NCBI RefSeq assembly: GCF_018327705.1
Contig: NZ_BNEM01000002.1
Span: 2,852,001 to 2,916,000, forward strand
DNA: 64,000 nucleotides
From: Catellatospora sp. TT07R-123
GTDB taxonomy: Bacteria > Actinomycetota > Actinomycetes > Mycobacteriales > Micromonosporaceae
Direction of reading: 5' to 3'
Each line of letters begins with the position of its first letter. Within the stretch, counting starts at the first letter, position 1. Shown here one piece after another: positions 7,719-16,520 of the stretch. Under the pieces are notes generated by a model that ran no database searches, was not told the DNA's origin, and saw only the letters and a list, made by a program, of their open reading frames with translations. The position numbers and the translations under genes are program-made.

Positions 7719-8597
7719 GTGGACGACGAGGAATTTCTGGCACGCCGGTTCGAGCAGCACCGGCCGCAGTTGCGGGCGGTGGCGTACCGCATGCTCGGCT
7801 CGCTCAGCGAGGCCGACGACGCGGTGCAGGAGGCGTGGCTGCGGCTGAGCCGCAGCGAGGCGGCCGAGATCGACAACCTGGCCGCGTGGCTGACCACGGT
7901 CGTCGGCCGGGTGTCGCTGAACATGCTGCGGGCCCGGCGCACCCACCCGGAGGAGCCGCTGGACGTGCACGTGCCCGACCCGGTGCTCAGCCCGCCCTCG
8001 GGCACCGACCCGGAGCAGCAGGCGCTGCTGGCCGACGCGGTCGGGCTGGCGCTGCTGGTGGTGCTCGACACGCTCGACCCGGCCGAGCGGTTGGCGTTCG
8101 TGCTGCACGACATGTTCGCGGTGCCGTTCGACGACATCGCCCCGATCGTGGGCCGCAACAGCGCCGCCGCCCGGCAGCTGGCCAGCCGCGCCCGGCGGCG
8201 GGTGCAGGGCGCCGCGCCCGCGCCCGACCCGGACCTGGGCCGCCAGCGCGAGGTCGTCGACGCGTTCCTGGCCGCCGCGCGCGGCGGCGACTTCGACGGC
8301 CTGCTGGCCGTGCTCGACCCCGACGTGGTGCTGCGCGCCGACTACGGCCCCGGCGCGGGTTCCCGCCTGATCCGCGGCGCGCACGCGGTGGCCTCCGGCG
8401 CCACCGCCTACAACCGGTTCGCGCCCCCCGCGCGGTACGCGCTGGTCAACGGGGCGGCGGGCGTGGTCACCGTGGTCGACGGCAAGATCATGTCCGTGCT
8501 GGGCTTCCTGATCCGCGACGGGCGCATCGTGGAGATGGACATCGTCGGCGACCCCGAGCGGCTGCGCGAGCTGGACGTGACGTTCCTGGACATGTGA
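7719..8597 (+). CDS. ECF41-type RNA polymerase sigma factor with SnoaL-like C-terminal domain
   Basis: About 292 aa from GTG 7719, which has GGAGGA 8 nt upstream; the GTG at 7713 is too close to that site. Region 2 runs RAVAYRMLGSLSEADDAVQE (DNA melting and core binding). Region 4 includes LDPAERLAFVLHDMFAVPFDDIAPIVGRNSAAARQLASRARR. The last 110 or so residues are an NTF2/SnoaL-like fold (FLAAARGGDFDGLLAVLDPD onward), which in ECF41 factors controls activity in cis in place of an anti-sigma factor. Divergent pairing with the AhpD-like gene supports the assignment. The signal it senses is unknown. Confidence 0.9.
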   Translation: MDDEEFLARRFEQHRPQLRAVAYRMLGSLSEADDAVQEAWLRLSRSEAAEIDNLAAWLTTVVGRVSLNMLRARRTHPEEPLDVHVPDPVLSPPSGTDPEQQALLADAVGLALLVVLDTLDPAERLAFVLHDMFAVPFDDIAPIVGRNSAAARQLASRARRRVQGAAPAPDPDLGRQREVVDAFLAAARGGDFDGLLAVLDPDVVLRADYGPGAGSRLIRGAHAVASGATAYNRFAPPARYALVNGAAGVVTVVDGKIMSVLGFLIRDGRIVEMDIVGDPERLRELDVTFLDM

Positions 8598-8670
8598 TCA
8601 CACCGACGGATTGGCGACTGAACGGCGGCGGCATCACCGCTACCGTTCGCGCCAACCTCAGGGAGGAAAC

Positions 8671-9474
8671 GTGTCCATCCGACGTATCACCGCACTGCCC
8701 GCGCTGCTGGCCGGGCTGCTCGTGGCGGCGCTGCCCGGCGTCGCGCAGGCGGCCGTCTCGCTGGCCGACGGCGCGGTCGTCGCCGCGTCCGCGCCGGAGA
8801 CCTATCTCTACACCACGGGCAACTACTACTGGTCGGTCGCCGCGGTGCAGCCCGCGGTGCCCGGCGGCACCGACCTGACCCTCAACGACGGCACCGGGGC
8901 GATCCTGGCGACCAGCATCATGCCGGGCAGCCGGACCGACTTCACGGCGGTGAACTCCAACAGCGGGTTCCGGCCGCTGGGGCGCTACCAGGCGGTGGCC
9001 ACCGGGACCGGGTCGTACTGGGTGCAGCAGCGCAGCGGGGCGGCCATCGTCAACCTGCCCCCGATCACGCACTCCGGCAGCACCGGGCCGTCCGACCCGG
9101 ACCTGGCCTTCGCCACGCTGGTCGACCACGACATCGTCAGCATCGCCGACATCTGGCTGACCAGCGGCCAGCAGTTCTGGGCGGCCACCAGCGGCGCCGG
9201 GTCGCACGTGTTCCTGCTGTCCAGCACGGCCGGTGTGCCGGGCACGTACGTGCGCAACCGGACGGCCGCCGCCTCGTCGCAGACCATCGAGTACGTGGAC
9301 GGGTGCACGAGGTACACGGCCACGGCCACCGGATGGCACGCGCTGGTGGTGATCGGTGACCGGGCGCCGGTGACGCACGTGCCGACGCAGGGGGTGGCGT
9401 ACGCGCTCAAGCGGGTCGACCCCGCCACCCCGAACAGCTGCCCCGTCCGCAACTTCCCCGACCCCACCCCGTAG
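8671..9474 (+). CDS. Secreted protein of unknown function
   Basis: 267 aa from GTG 8671, with GGGAGG 6 nt upstream. A Sec signal peptide is clear (ITALPALLAGLLVAALPGVAQA, ending near residue 26). The mature part is rich in Ser, Thr, Gly and aromatic residues and looks like a beta-sheet extracellular domain with few charges. Two Cys residues near the C-terminus (DGCTRY and NSCPVR) could form a disulfide. I see no catalytic motif and do not recognise a family. A strong hairpin follows at 9485-9511. Confidence 0.75.
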   Translation: MSIRRITALPALLAGLLVAALPGVAQAAVSLADGAVVAASAPETYLYTTGNYYWSVAAVQPAVPGGTDLTLNDGTGAILATSIMPGSRTDFTAVNSNSGFRPLGRYQAVATGTGSYWVQQRSGAAIVNLPPITHSGSTGPSDPDLAFATLVDHDIVSIADIWLTSGQQFWAATSGAGSHVFLLSSTAGVPGTYVRNRTAAASSQTIEYVDGCTRYTATATGWHALVVIGDRAPVTHVPTQGVAYALKRVDPATPNSCPVRNFPDPTP

Positions 9475-9484
9475 CCGCAGACCT

Positions 9485-9511
9485 CACGCCCCGGGCGCAC
9501 CCCGGGGCGTG
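9485..9511 (+). terminator. Hairpin terminator
   Basis: A perfect 11-bp stem (9485-9495 with 9501-9511) and a 5-nt loop, just downstream of the secreted-protein stop. Confidence 0.65.
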
Positions 9512-9578
9512 GCGCATCGTTCGCATGTTCTTCGTTTGGGCGACGTCGGAGTGTCTCCTGGGATCCCGCTGGCGTTCC

Positions 9579-9584
9579 TAGCGT
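9579..9584 (+). promoter_or_regulatory. -10 box of leaderless promoter for the glycosyltransferase operon
   Basis: TAGCGT followed by exactly 7 nt and ATG 9592. There is no Shine-Dalgarno sequence. The same TANNNT-7-ATG layout recurs at several other genes in this window. Confidence 0.6.
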
Positions 9585-9591
9585 GGCGGCC

Positions 9592-10809
9592 ATGCGCGTG
9601 GCGATCATCACCGAGTCGTTCTCCCCGGACGTCAACGGCGTGGCGAACTCCGTCTCTCGCGTCGCGGACCATCTGCTGGCCAGAGGGCACGAGCCGCTGG
9701 TCATCGCACCCCGGCCGGGGCGGCGGACGCGGCAGCTGATCACGCCCAAGCCGTACCCGGTGGTGCGGCTGGACTCGCTGCCGATGCCCGGGTACGGCAA
9801 CGTCCGGCTGGCCTGGCCCACCCGGCGCATCGGCGCCGCGCTGCGCGCCTTCCAGCCCGACGTGGTGCACCTGGCCAGCCCGTTCATCCTCGGCGCCTGG
9901 GGCGCCCGCGCCGCCGCCGGCCTCGGTCTGCCCGTGGTGGCGATCTACCAGACCGACGTGCCCGGCTACGCCCGCGCGTACGGCGTCGGCCTCGGCGAGG
10001 CGGCCGCCTGGCGCTGGATCCGGCGCATCCACGCCGACGCCGCCGCCACCCTCGCCCCGTCGTCGATGACCGCGGCCCAGCTGGTCGCCAACGGGGTGCC
10101 CCGGGTCGGCCGCTGGGGCCGCGGCGTGGACACCGAGCTGTTCCACCCCGGCCGCCGCGACGAGAGCCTGCGCGCCGAACTCGCCCCGAACGGCGAGCTG
10201 CTGGTCGGGTACGTCGGGCGGCTGGCCAAGGAGAAGAAGGTCGAGCTGCTGGCCCAGACCGCGCGTGTCCCGGGCGTACGCGTGGTGGTGGTCGGCGACG
10301 GGCCGACCCGCGACGCGGTCCGGCAGGCGGTGCCCGGCGCGGTGCTGCTGGGCGGGCGGCGCGGGGTCGAGCTGGCCCGGCTCTACGCCAGCCTGGACGT
10401 GTTCGTCCACACCGGCCCGTTCGAGACGTTCTGCCAGACCGTGCAGGAGGCGCAGGCCAGCGGCGTGCCCGTGGTCGCCCCCGCCACCGGCGGCCCGCTC
10501 GACCTGGTGCGCCACGGCGTGGACGGGCTGCTGGTGCCGCCGGTCGACGCCGCCGCGATCGCCGGGGCCGTCGCCCGGCTGCACGCCGACCCGTCCCTGC
10601 GCCGCGCGTACGGCGCCGCCGCCCGTACCGCCGTCGCGGGCCGCACCTGGGCCGCGCTCGGCGACCAGCTCATCGACCACTACCACGCCGCGGCCGGCAC
10701 CGCCCCGGCCGCGCTGCCCGAGCCGGTCCCCGATCCCGCACCGCCCGCGGCGGTCGCGGCACAGCCGCTGCCCGCGAGCAGCCTCGCCGTGGCGGTGCCG
10801 GTCCCGTGA
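9592..10809 (+). CDS. GT4-family glycosyltransferase (mannosyltransferase-like)
   Basis: 405 aa; ATG 9592 chosen for its leaderless -10 box. The N-terminal GT-B half starts MRVAIITESFSPDVNGVANS, the signature of GDP-mannose-dependent transferases such as MgtA. The C-terminal half has the donor-site loop VGYVGRLAKEKKVELL and the E-x7-E motif in PFETFCQTVQEAQASGVPVV. The last 40 residues are a Pro/Ala tail with no evident fold. The stop overlaps the next GT4 gene by 4 bp. With the two polyprenol-phosphate-dependent transferases downstream, a role in making a mannose-containing envelope glycolipid or lipomannan-like polymer is likely but inferred. Confidence 0.88.
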   Translation: MRVAIITESFSPDVNGVANSVSRVADHLLARGHEPLVIAPRPGRRTRQLITPKPYPVVRLDSLPMPGYGNVRLAWPTRRIGAALRAFQPDVVHLASPFILGAWGARAAAGLGLPVVAIYQTDVPGYARAYGVGLGEAAAWRWIRRIHADAAATLAPSSMTAAQLVANGVPRVGRWGRGVDTELFHPGRRDESLRAELAPNGELLVGYVGRLAKEKKVELLAQTARVPGVRVVVVGDGPTRDAVRQAVPGAVLLGGRRGVELARLYASLDVFVHTGPFETFCQTVQEAQASGVPVVAPATGGPLDLVRHGVDGLLVPPVDAAAIAGAVARLHADPSLRRAYGAAARTAVAGRTWAALGDQLIDHYHAAAGTAPAALPEPVPDPAPPAAVAAQPLPASSLAVAVPVP

Positions 10810-11963
10810 CCGCACCTGCCGCCACCGACACCGTCACCCCCGTCGACGGGCCGCCGCTGCGGATCGTGCGGCTGGCCAACTTCGTGACCCCGAGCTCCGG
10901 CGGGCTGCGCACCGCCCTGCGCGAGCTGGGCAAGGGCTACCTGCGGGCGGGGCACGAGCCGGTGCTGGTCATCCCCGGGCCCGAGCACGCCGACGAGCTG
11001 ACCGAGCAGGGCCGGGTCATCACGCTGCCCGGCCCGAAGGTGCCCGCGCTGGGCGGATACCGGCTGCTGGTGCGGCGCGGCCCGCTGGCCGGGGTGCTGG
11101 CGGACCTGCGGCCGGACCGGCTGGAGGTGTCCGACCGGACCACGCTGCGCTGGACCGGCGCGTGGGCGCGGCGCCACGGCGTGCCCAGCGTGATGGTCTC
11201 GCACGAGAGCGTCGACGGCCTGCTCGGCGTCGTGAAGCTGCCCGCCCGGGTCCGCGGCCTGGCCGCCGCGCGGCTCAACCGCGCCAGCGCCGACGGGTAC
11301 GACCGGATCGTCTGCACCACCGACTGGGCCACCGGCGAGTTCACCGGCCTCGGTGCCGTCAACGTCACGCAGGTGCCGCTCGGGGTGGACCTGGACCTGT
11401 TCCACCCGTCGCGCCGCGACGCCGGGGCCCGCGCGGGGTTCGCGGGGCCGGACGAGGTGCTGCTGGTGTGCTGCACCCGGCTGTCGCTGGAGAAACGCCC
11501 GCACCGCGCCCTGCTCACCCTGCGTACGCTGCGCGAGCAGGGGGTGCCCGCGCGGCTGGTGCTGATCGGCGACGGGCCGCTGCGCGGCCGCTTGCAGGCC
11601 GAGGCGGCCGGGCTGCCGGTCGTGTTCACCGGCTGGCTCAGCGACCGGGAGCGGCTGGCCGAACTGCTGGCCGCCGCGGACGTGGTGGTGGCACCCGGTC
11701 CGATGGAGACGTTCGGGCTGGCCGCGCTGGAGGCGCTGGCGTGCGGCTCGCCCTCGGTGGTCAGCGCGTCCAGCGCGCTGCCCGCGGTCGTCGGCGACGC
11801 CGGGATCGCGGTGGCCGGTGAGGATCTGAGCGCCGGGGTGCGGGAGCTGCTGGCCCGGCCCGAGGCGGCGCGACGGGGCGCGGCCCGGCAGCGCGCGGAG
11901 CGGTTCGGGTGGGACGTCGCGGTGCGCGGGTTCCTCGCCGTGCACCGGGCGCTGTCGGCCTGA
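10806..11963 (+). CDS. GT4-family glycosyltransferase
   Basis: 385 aa from a GTG that overlaps the previous stop (GTGA). The acceptor domain opens with LRIVRLANFVTPSSGGLRTA. The donor domain contains VLLVCCTRLSLEKRPHRALL and the E-x7-E motif PMETFGLAALEALACGSPSV. It belongs with retaining GT-B enzymes that use GDP-mannose or a related donor at the cytoplasmic face. Translational coupling to the upstream GT4 suggests the two act in sequence on one lipid acceptor. Confidence 0.88.
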   Translation: MTAPAATDTVTPVDGPPLRIVRLANFVTPSSGGLRTALRELGKGYLRAGHEPVLVIPGPEHADELTEQGRVITLPGPKVPALGGYRLLVRRGPLAGVLADLRPDRLEVSDRTTLRWTGAWARRHGVPSVMVSHESVDGLLGVVKLPARVRGLAAARLNRASADGYDRIVCTTDWATGEFTGLGAVNVTQVPLGVDLDLFHPSRRDAGARAGFAGPDEVLLVCCTRLSLEKRPHRALLTLRTLREQGVPARLVLIGDGPLRGRLQAEAAGLPVVFTGWLSDRERLAELLAAADVVVAPGPMETFGLAALEALACGSPSVVSASSALPAVVGDAGIAVAGEDLSAGVRELLARPEAARRGAARQRAERFGWDVAVRGFLAVHRALSA

Positions 11964-11973
11964 CGGCGGCCAC

Positions 11974-13509
11974 GTGGCGGACACGGGTCCTTCAACCGGC
12001 CGTCGCGTTTCGTACACGGTGCGCTGGCAGCCTGCCTGGGTGCCCGCTGCCCCAGCCGTCGCCGACGCGCGCGCCAGCCGCCTGCTCGGCCTCGCCGGAT
12101 CGGCCGCGCTGGCCGTGGGCGGCCTGGCGGCGGGCGCGCTGCCGGTGCGCGACACGCTCGCGCCGGTGCTGGGCCTGTCGGGGCTGCGCCAGCACGAGCA
12201 GGCCGGGCTGGTCTGCGCGTACTTCGGGCTGGCGCTGCTGTCGGCGGCCTGGTGGCGGCTGGGCCGGGCGGTGCGCGGACCGGTCCCGCCGGGCATCCGG
12301 TCGCTGCTGGCCACGCTCGCCGTGTGGGCGGCGCCGCTGCTGCTGGTCCCGCCACTGTTCAGCCGCGACGTCTACAGCTACCTGGCGCAGGGCGCCATGG
12401 TCGGCGCGGGCATCGACGTGTACGAGTTCGGCCCGTCCAGCCTCGGCGGCCCGCTGTCGGCCGAGGTGCCCCCGATCTGGCAGCACACCCCGACCCCGTA
12501 CGGCCCGGCGTTCCTCGCCCTGGCCACCGCCGTGGCCCGCGCCGCCGACACCGACGTGCCGCTGGGCGTGCTCGGCATGCGCGCCGTCGCCCTGGCCGGG
12601 GTGGTCCTGATGATCGGATGCCTGCCCCGGCTGGCCCGTGCCTGCCACGTGGACCCGGCCGCGGCCCTGTGGCTGGGCGGGCTGAACCCGCTGGTGCTGC
12701 TGCATCTGGTCGGCGGTGCGCACAACGACGCCGTGATGCTCGGTCTGCTCGCGGCGGGGCTGACCGCCGCGGCGGCGGCCCGCTTCGGCCTGGCCACCGC
12801 CCTGATCACGCTGTCGTCGCTGGTGAAGGCCCCCGCCGCGCTCGGCCTGCTGGTGGTGGTGTGGCTGTGGCGCGACCGGCTGCCGCGGTCCGACCCGGAA
12901 CAACAGGCGTCCCGGCGCCGGACCGTCGGCGCCACCTTGACCGCGCTGGGCCTGACCGCCGCGGTGGCGGCCGCGACCACGGTCGCGGTGACGGCCGTGA
13001 CCGGCACCGGCTACGGCTGGCTGCGCTCCCTGAACACGCCCGTCTCGTCGCAGAACTGGTCCCTGAGCAGCACCCTGGGCCGTCTGACCCGCAACCTGCT
13101 GCACCTGTTCGGCAGCGACCTGGCCCCGCTGGCGATCCCCGCCTGGCGCTGGCTCGGCCTGCTCGCCACCGTCGCCGTCGCCTGCTACGCCTGGCGCGCC
13201 GAACCCAGGTTCGGGCCGGTGTACGCGCTCGGGCTGAGCCTGGGCGCGCTGGCCCTGCTCGGGCCTGCCCTGCGGCCGTGGTACCTGCTGTGGGGGCTGA
13301 TCCCCATCGCCGCCGCCGCGCCGGACGGGCGCGTACGCCGCTGGGCCGCCGTGGTGTGCCTGCTGTTCGCGGTGCTCGTCTTCCCCAGCGGGTTCACCCC
13401 GCGCCTGCCCGATCTGGCGGCCGCCGGGGCCGGGGCTCTGCTGGCCGTCCCGGTCCTGGCCGCGCTGAGCTACTACCGCCGCGTCGGCCCGGCCGCCGCC
13501 GCCCGATGA
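11974..13509 (+). CDS. MptB-like polyprenol-phosphomannose-dependent mannosyltransferase
   Basis: 511 aa, GTG start, with about 12 membrane segments. The first extracytoplasmic loop has the GT-C signature of the MptB family: LFSRDVYSYLAQGAMVG followed by IDVYEFGPSSLGGP and HTPTPYGPAFL. Other hallmark segments are LGGLNPLVLLHLVGGAHNDA and LSSLVKAPAALGLL. In mycobacteria and corynebacteria this family extends the alpha-1,6 mannan core outside the membrane using polyprenol-phosphate mannose. Its position after two cytoplasmic GT4 enzymes fits a switch from the inner to the outer leaflet. The stop overlaps the next gene (ATGA). Confidence 0.88.
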   Translation: MADTGPSTGRRVSYTVRWQPAWVPAAPAVADARASRLLGLAGSAALAVGGLAAGALPVRDTLAPVLGLSGLRQHEQAGLVCAYFGLALLSAAWWRLGRAVRGPVPPGIRSLLATLAVWAAPLLLVPPLFSRDVYSYLAQGAMVGAGIDVYEFGPSSLGGPLSAEVPPIWQHTPTPYGPAFLALATAVARAADTDVPLGVLGMRAVALAGVVLMIGCLPRLARACHVDPAAALWLGGLNPLVLLHLVGGAHNDAVMLGLLAAGLTAAAAARFGLATALITLSSLVKAPAALGLLVVVWLWRDRLPRSDPEQQASRRRTVGATLTALGLTAAVAAATTVAVTAVTGTGYGWLRSLNTPVSSQNWSLSSTLGRLTRNLLHLFGSDLAPLAIPAWRWLGLLATVAVACYAWRAEPRFGPVYALGLSLGALALLGPALRPWYLLWGLIPIAAAAPDGRVRRWAAVVCLLFAVLVFPSGFTPRLPDLAAAGAGALLAVPVLAALSYYRRVGPAAAAR

Positions 13510-14834
13510 AGGGAACCCGTTTCGTGGTGACGACCGGCCGTGCCCGGCTGCTGTGCGTGGCCGGACTGGCCACCGCAGTGTCCCTGTTCATCGCCCTGGT
13601 GCCCGGGCACCGGGGCTGGTTCGACGTGGGCGTGTACTACGGCACCGTCAACGACTGGGTGCACGCCGGCGGCGGCATCTACGACTACCTCAAGCCCGGC
13701 ACCCACTACGGGTTCACGTACCCGCCGTTCGCGGCGGTGGCGATGCTGCCGATGAGCCTGCTCGGGTGGCACACCGTCGTCGCGGTGCACACGGTGCTGA
13801 CCGCCGCGGCCTGCGCCGCGCTGCTGTACTGGCTGGTCGACCCGATCGCCCGCGAGCACGGCTGGAACCGCCCCTTCGTGTACGGCCTGGGCGCGTGCGC
13901 GCTGGCGATGCTGCAACCGGTCCGCGACACGGTCAGCTTCGGGCAGGTCAACCTGCTGCTGGTGGCCCTGGTCTGGGCCGACGCGCAACTGCTGGCACGC
14001 GGGGCGGGCCGCCGGGGCGGCCGCTGGGCCGGGGTCGGCATCGGGCTCGCCGCCGCCATCAAGATCACTCCTGCCGTCTTCATCGTCTTCCTGCTGCTCG
14101 CCGGACGGCGCCGGGCCGCGGCCACCGCCGCCGCGACCGCCGCCGCCGCGACCGCGGTGGCGGCGCTGGTCGCGCCCGGCCCGTCGCTGGCGTTCTGGAC
14201 CGGCGCGCTGTGGCACACCAGCCGGGTCGGGGACCTGGCGTACATCTCGAACCAGTCGCTGCTCGGGGCGCTGGCCCGGCTGCACCCGGCCGCGCCGAGC
14301 CGGATCGCGTGGCTGGTCGCGGTCGTGGCGGTGCTGGCCCTGTGGGCCGTACGGGCGCGCCGCGCGGTGCGGGCGGGCGACCTCGCGGGCGGGTTCGCGC
14401 TGACCGGGCTGGTCGCCTGCCTGGTCAGCCCGATCACCTGGGTGCACCACCTGGTGTGGGCGGTCCCGGCGCTGGCCGTGACCGCGCAGGTGGCGCTGGC
14501 CCAGGCCGCGGCCCGGCGGCGGCGCCTGCTGTGGGGCACCGCGACGGCGTACGCGATCCTGTGCAGCAGCGTGGTGTGGCTGTGGTGGTACCACTTCGAC
14601 GGCCTCGGCGGGCTGCTCGGCGGCAGCGCGTACGTCTGGGTCACCCTCGGGCTGCTGGCCTTCATGCCGCTGCGGGCCGCCGCCCCCGCCCCGGCCGCCC
14701 CGGTGCCCGCCGTACGCGAGCAGGCTCCGGTTCTGGTGGCCGGTGCTACGGCGGCCGAGGAGCGGGTCCCGTCCCCGGCCGTTCACGCGGCGGCGGATCG
14801 GGAGTCGATCTCCGTACTCGCGGCCCGGCGATGA
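13506..14834 (+). CDS. GT87-family (DUF2029) polyprenol-phosphate mannosyltransferase
   Basis: 442 aa; ATG overlaps the MptB-like stop by 4 bp. It is polytopic, with GT-C features: an Asp-bearing first loop (HRGWFDVGVYYGTVNDWV), FTYPPFAAVAMLP, FGQVNLLLVALVWADAQL and SNQSLLGALARL, all characteristic of alpha-1,2-mannosyltransferases of the PimE/GT87 group. The C-terminal 60 residues are a hydrophilic Ala/Pro/Glu-rich tail. It probably adds branches to the product of the MptB-like enzyme at the outer face of the membrane. Confidence 0.87.
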   Translation: MKGTRFVVTTGRARLLCVAGLATAVSLFIALVPGHRGWFDVGVYYGTVNDWVHAGGGIYDYLKPGTHYGFTYPPFAAVAMLPMSLLGWHTVVAVHTVLTAAACAALLYWLVDPIAREHGWNRPFVYGLGACALAMLQPVRDTVSFGQVNLLLVALVWADAQLLARGAGRRGGRWAGVGIGLAAAIKITPAVFIVFLLLAGRRRAAATAAATAAAATAVAALVAPGPSLAFWTGALWHTSRVGDLAYISNQSLLGALARLHPAAPSRIAWLVAVVAVLALWAVRARRAVRAGDLAGGFALTGLVACLVSPITWVHHLVWAVPALAVTAQVALAQAAARRRRLLWGTATAYAILCSSVVWLWWYHFDGLGGLLGGSAYVWVTLGLLAFMPLRAAAPAPAAPVPAVREQAPVLVAGATAAEERVPSPAVHAAADRESISVLAARR

Positions 14835-14874
14835 TGCGCACGCCGCCTGACCGAGGGCGGCAAGGGGCGGGAAG

Positions 14875-15816
14875 ATGAACCTCGCAAGCATCGCGCTGGG
14901 CATACTCGCCGCGGCGCTGTTCGCGGCGGCCGCGGCGCTGCAACACCGGGTCACCAGCACCCATCGCGTCGTCAGCACCCAGCCTGTCCCCGGCGACCGG
15001 CGCGACCGGCCCGCCGAGGGCTGGCTGCCGGTGCTGGCGGTCGTGCCGGGGCTGCTGCGCCACCGGGTATGGCTGGCCGGGCTGGCCTGCAACGTGCTCG
15101 GCTTCGCGGCCCACGCCGCCGCCCTGCACACCGGGTCGATCAGCATCGTGCAGGCGCTGCTGTCGGTGCAGCTGCTGCTGGCCCTGCCGCTGGCCACCGC
15201 CCGCACCGGGCGCCCGCCCGCGCCCCGGGACTGGTGGGGCACCCTGGCGGTGGTGGCCGGGCTGGTCACGCTGGTGCTGGCGCGCGGCTCGGTGCCGCAG
15301 ACGGTTCGGCACGGCCGGGTGCCGCTGGTGCTGCTCACCGTGGTGCTGCTGATCGCGGGCCTGCTCGTCGCGGTACGCGGGCGGCTGGGCCGGGTCGCGC
15401 GCACCGCCGCGGTCGGGGTCGCGGCGGGCGCGGGCTTCAGCACCACGGCCGTGCTGACCGTGGTGGTCACCGACGAGCTGGCCCGGGGCGGCCCGGCGGC
15501 GCTGCCGCTGCACTGGCCGCTGTACGCCCTGGCGCTGTCCGGCCTGGTCGCCGCGCTGCTGGTGCAGGAGGCGTTCCGCAGCGGCTCGCTGCCGACCGCG
15601 CTCACCGCGATGACCGTCGCCGACCCGGTGTTCAGCTGGGTGTGGGGCGCGCTGCTGTTCGACGCCGCCCCGCCGACCAGCGTGACCGCACTGTCGGCGC
15701 TGACCGCCTCGGGGGTGGCGATCGCGGTCGGGGTCGGCACGCTGGCGTTCTCCCCCACCCTCGCCCCGGCCGTCGAGCTGCCAACACCTGCCGAACACGA
15801 CACGAACAGAAGATGA
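14875..15816 (+). CDS. DMT-superfamily-like membrane protein
   Basis: 313 aa with 9-10 hydrophobic helices (MNLASIALGILAAALFAAAA, VLGFAAHAAALHTGSISIVQ and so on). The duplicated EamA-like organisation and the segment SISIVQALLSVQLLLALPLA resemble the drug/metabolite and NipA-type transporters, in which such helices line the pathway. The substrate is unknown. It begins 40 bp after the mannosyltransferase and may share its transcript, so a role in lipid-sugar or precursor handling is possible but unsupported by motif. Confidence 0.75.
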   Translation: MNLASIALGILAAALFAAAAALQHRVTSTHRVVSTQPVPGDRRDRPAEGWLPVLAVVPGLLRHRVWLAGLACNVLGFAAHAAALHTGSISIVQALLSVQLLLALPLATARTGRPPAPRDWWGTLAVVAGLVTLVLARGSVPQTVRHGRVPLVLLTVVLLIAGLLVAVRGRLGRVARTAAVGVAAGAGFSTTAVLTVVVTDELARGGPAALPLHWPLYALALSGLVAALLVQEAFRSGSLPTALTAMTVADPVFSWVWGALLFDAAPPTSVTALSALTASGVAIAVGVGTLAFSPTLAPAVELPTPAEHDTNRR

Positions 15817-15843
15817 ACAAACCGTCCAGCGGCGGGACCGCGA

Positions 15844-15872
15844 TTGGCGCAGCCCCGGGACGGTTCTAGCGT
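15844..15872 (+). promoter_or_regulatory. Leaderless promoter of the HD-domain gene
   Basis: TTGGCG (15844-15849), a 17-nt spacer, TAGCGT (15867-15872), then exactly 7 nt to ATG 15880. This is a complete -35/-10 pair with the start codon at the expected transcription start. Confidence 0.7.
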
Positions 15873-15879
15873 GACGAAC

Positions 15880-16440
15880 ATGCCCCTCGTGCTGACCCGC
15901 CCTGACCTGGCCTCCGCCGCCCGGACGGCCGAACTGCTGCTGCGGGACCTGCCCGAGCGCTGGGCGCACACGGCCGGGGTGGCGCACCGCGCCGCCCAGC
16001 TGTCGGCCTCGGTCGCCGCCGCCGACCGCGAGCTGCTCGTCGCGGCTGCGTGGCTGCATGACATCGGCTACCACACCGAGCTGGCCGAGACCGGCTTCCA
16101 TCCCCTCGACGGGGCGTCGTGGCTGCACCGGCAGGGCTGGCCCGAGCCGGTGTGCGCGCTGGTGGCGCACCACTCCGGCGCCCGGTTCGCCGCCTCCGCG
16201 CGCGGCCTGACCAGGGAACTGGCCCGCTACCCGTTCGAGGTGTCGCCGGTGACCGACGCGCTGACCTACGCCGACCAGACCGTGGGGCCGTACGGGCGGC
16301 CGATGGCGGTGGCGGACCGCATGGCCGAGGTGCTGGCGCGGCACGGGGCGGACTCGGTGCAGGCCCGCATCCACCACCTGCGGGAGCCGTACCTGCTGGC
16401 TGTGGCCGGGCGGGTGGAGCGGCGGCTCGCCGCCGCATAG
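15880..16440 (+). CDS. HD-domain phosphohydrolase-like protein
   Basis: 186 aa; start set by the leaderless promoter. The HD metal site is visible as H30 (RWAHTAGVAHRA) and H60-D61 (AAWLHDIGYH), with later His residues (LVAHHSGARFAA). Proteins of this family hydrolyse phosphate esters of nucleotides or related compounds; the substrate cannot be predicted. It is cytoplasmic, with no signal peptide or membrane segment. The gene stands alone, followed 80 bp later by the ATP-grasp gene, which has its own candidate start signal. Confidence 0.82.
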   Translation: MPLVLTRPDLASAARTAELLLRDLPERWAHTAGVAHRAAQLSASVAAADRELLVAAAWLHDIGYHTELAETGFHPLDGASWLHRQGWPEPVCALVAHHSGARFAASARGLTRELARYPFEVSPVTDALTYADQTVGPYGRPMAVADRMAEVLARHGADSVQARIHHLREPYLLAVAGRVERRLAAA

Positions 16441-16520
16441 GCAAGAGTTTCCCCACCGTTCGCTCGGCGTACCGCCGCGGCGCCCTGCTGCGCCGACCCC
16501 GATCGGTCACAGTAGCCGCC

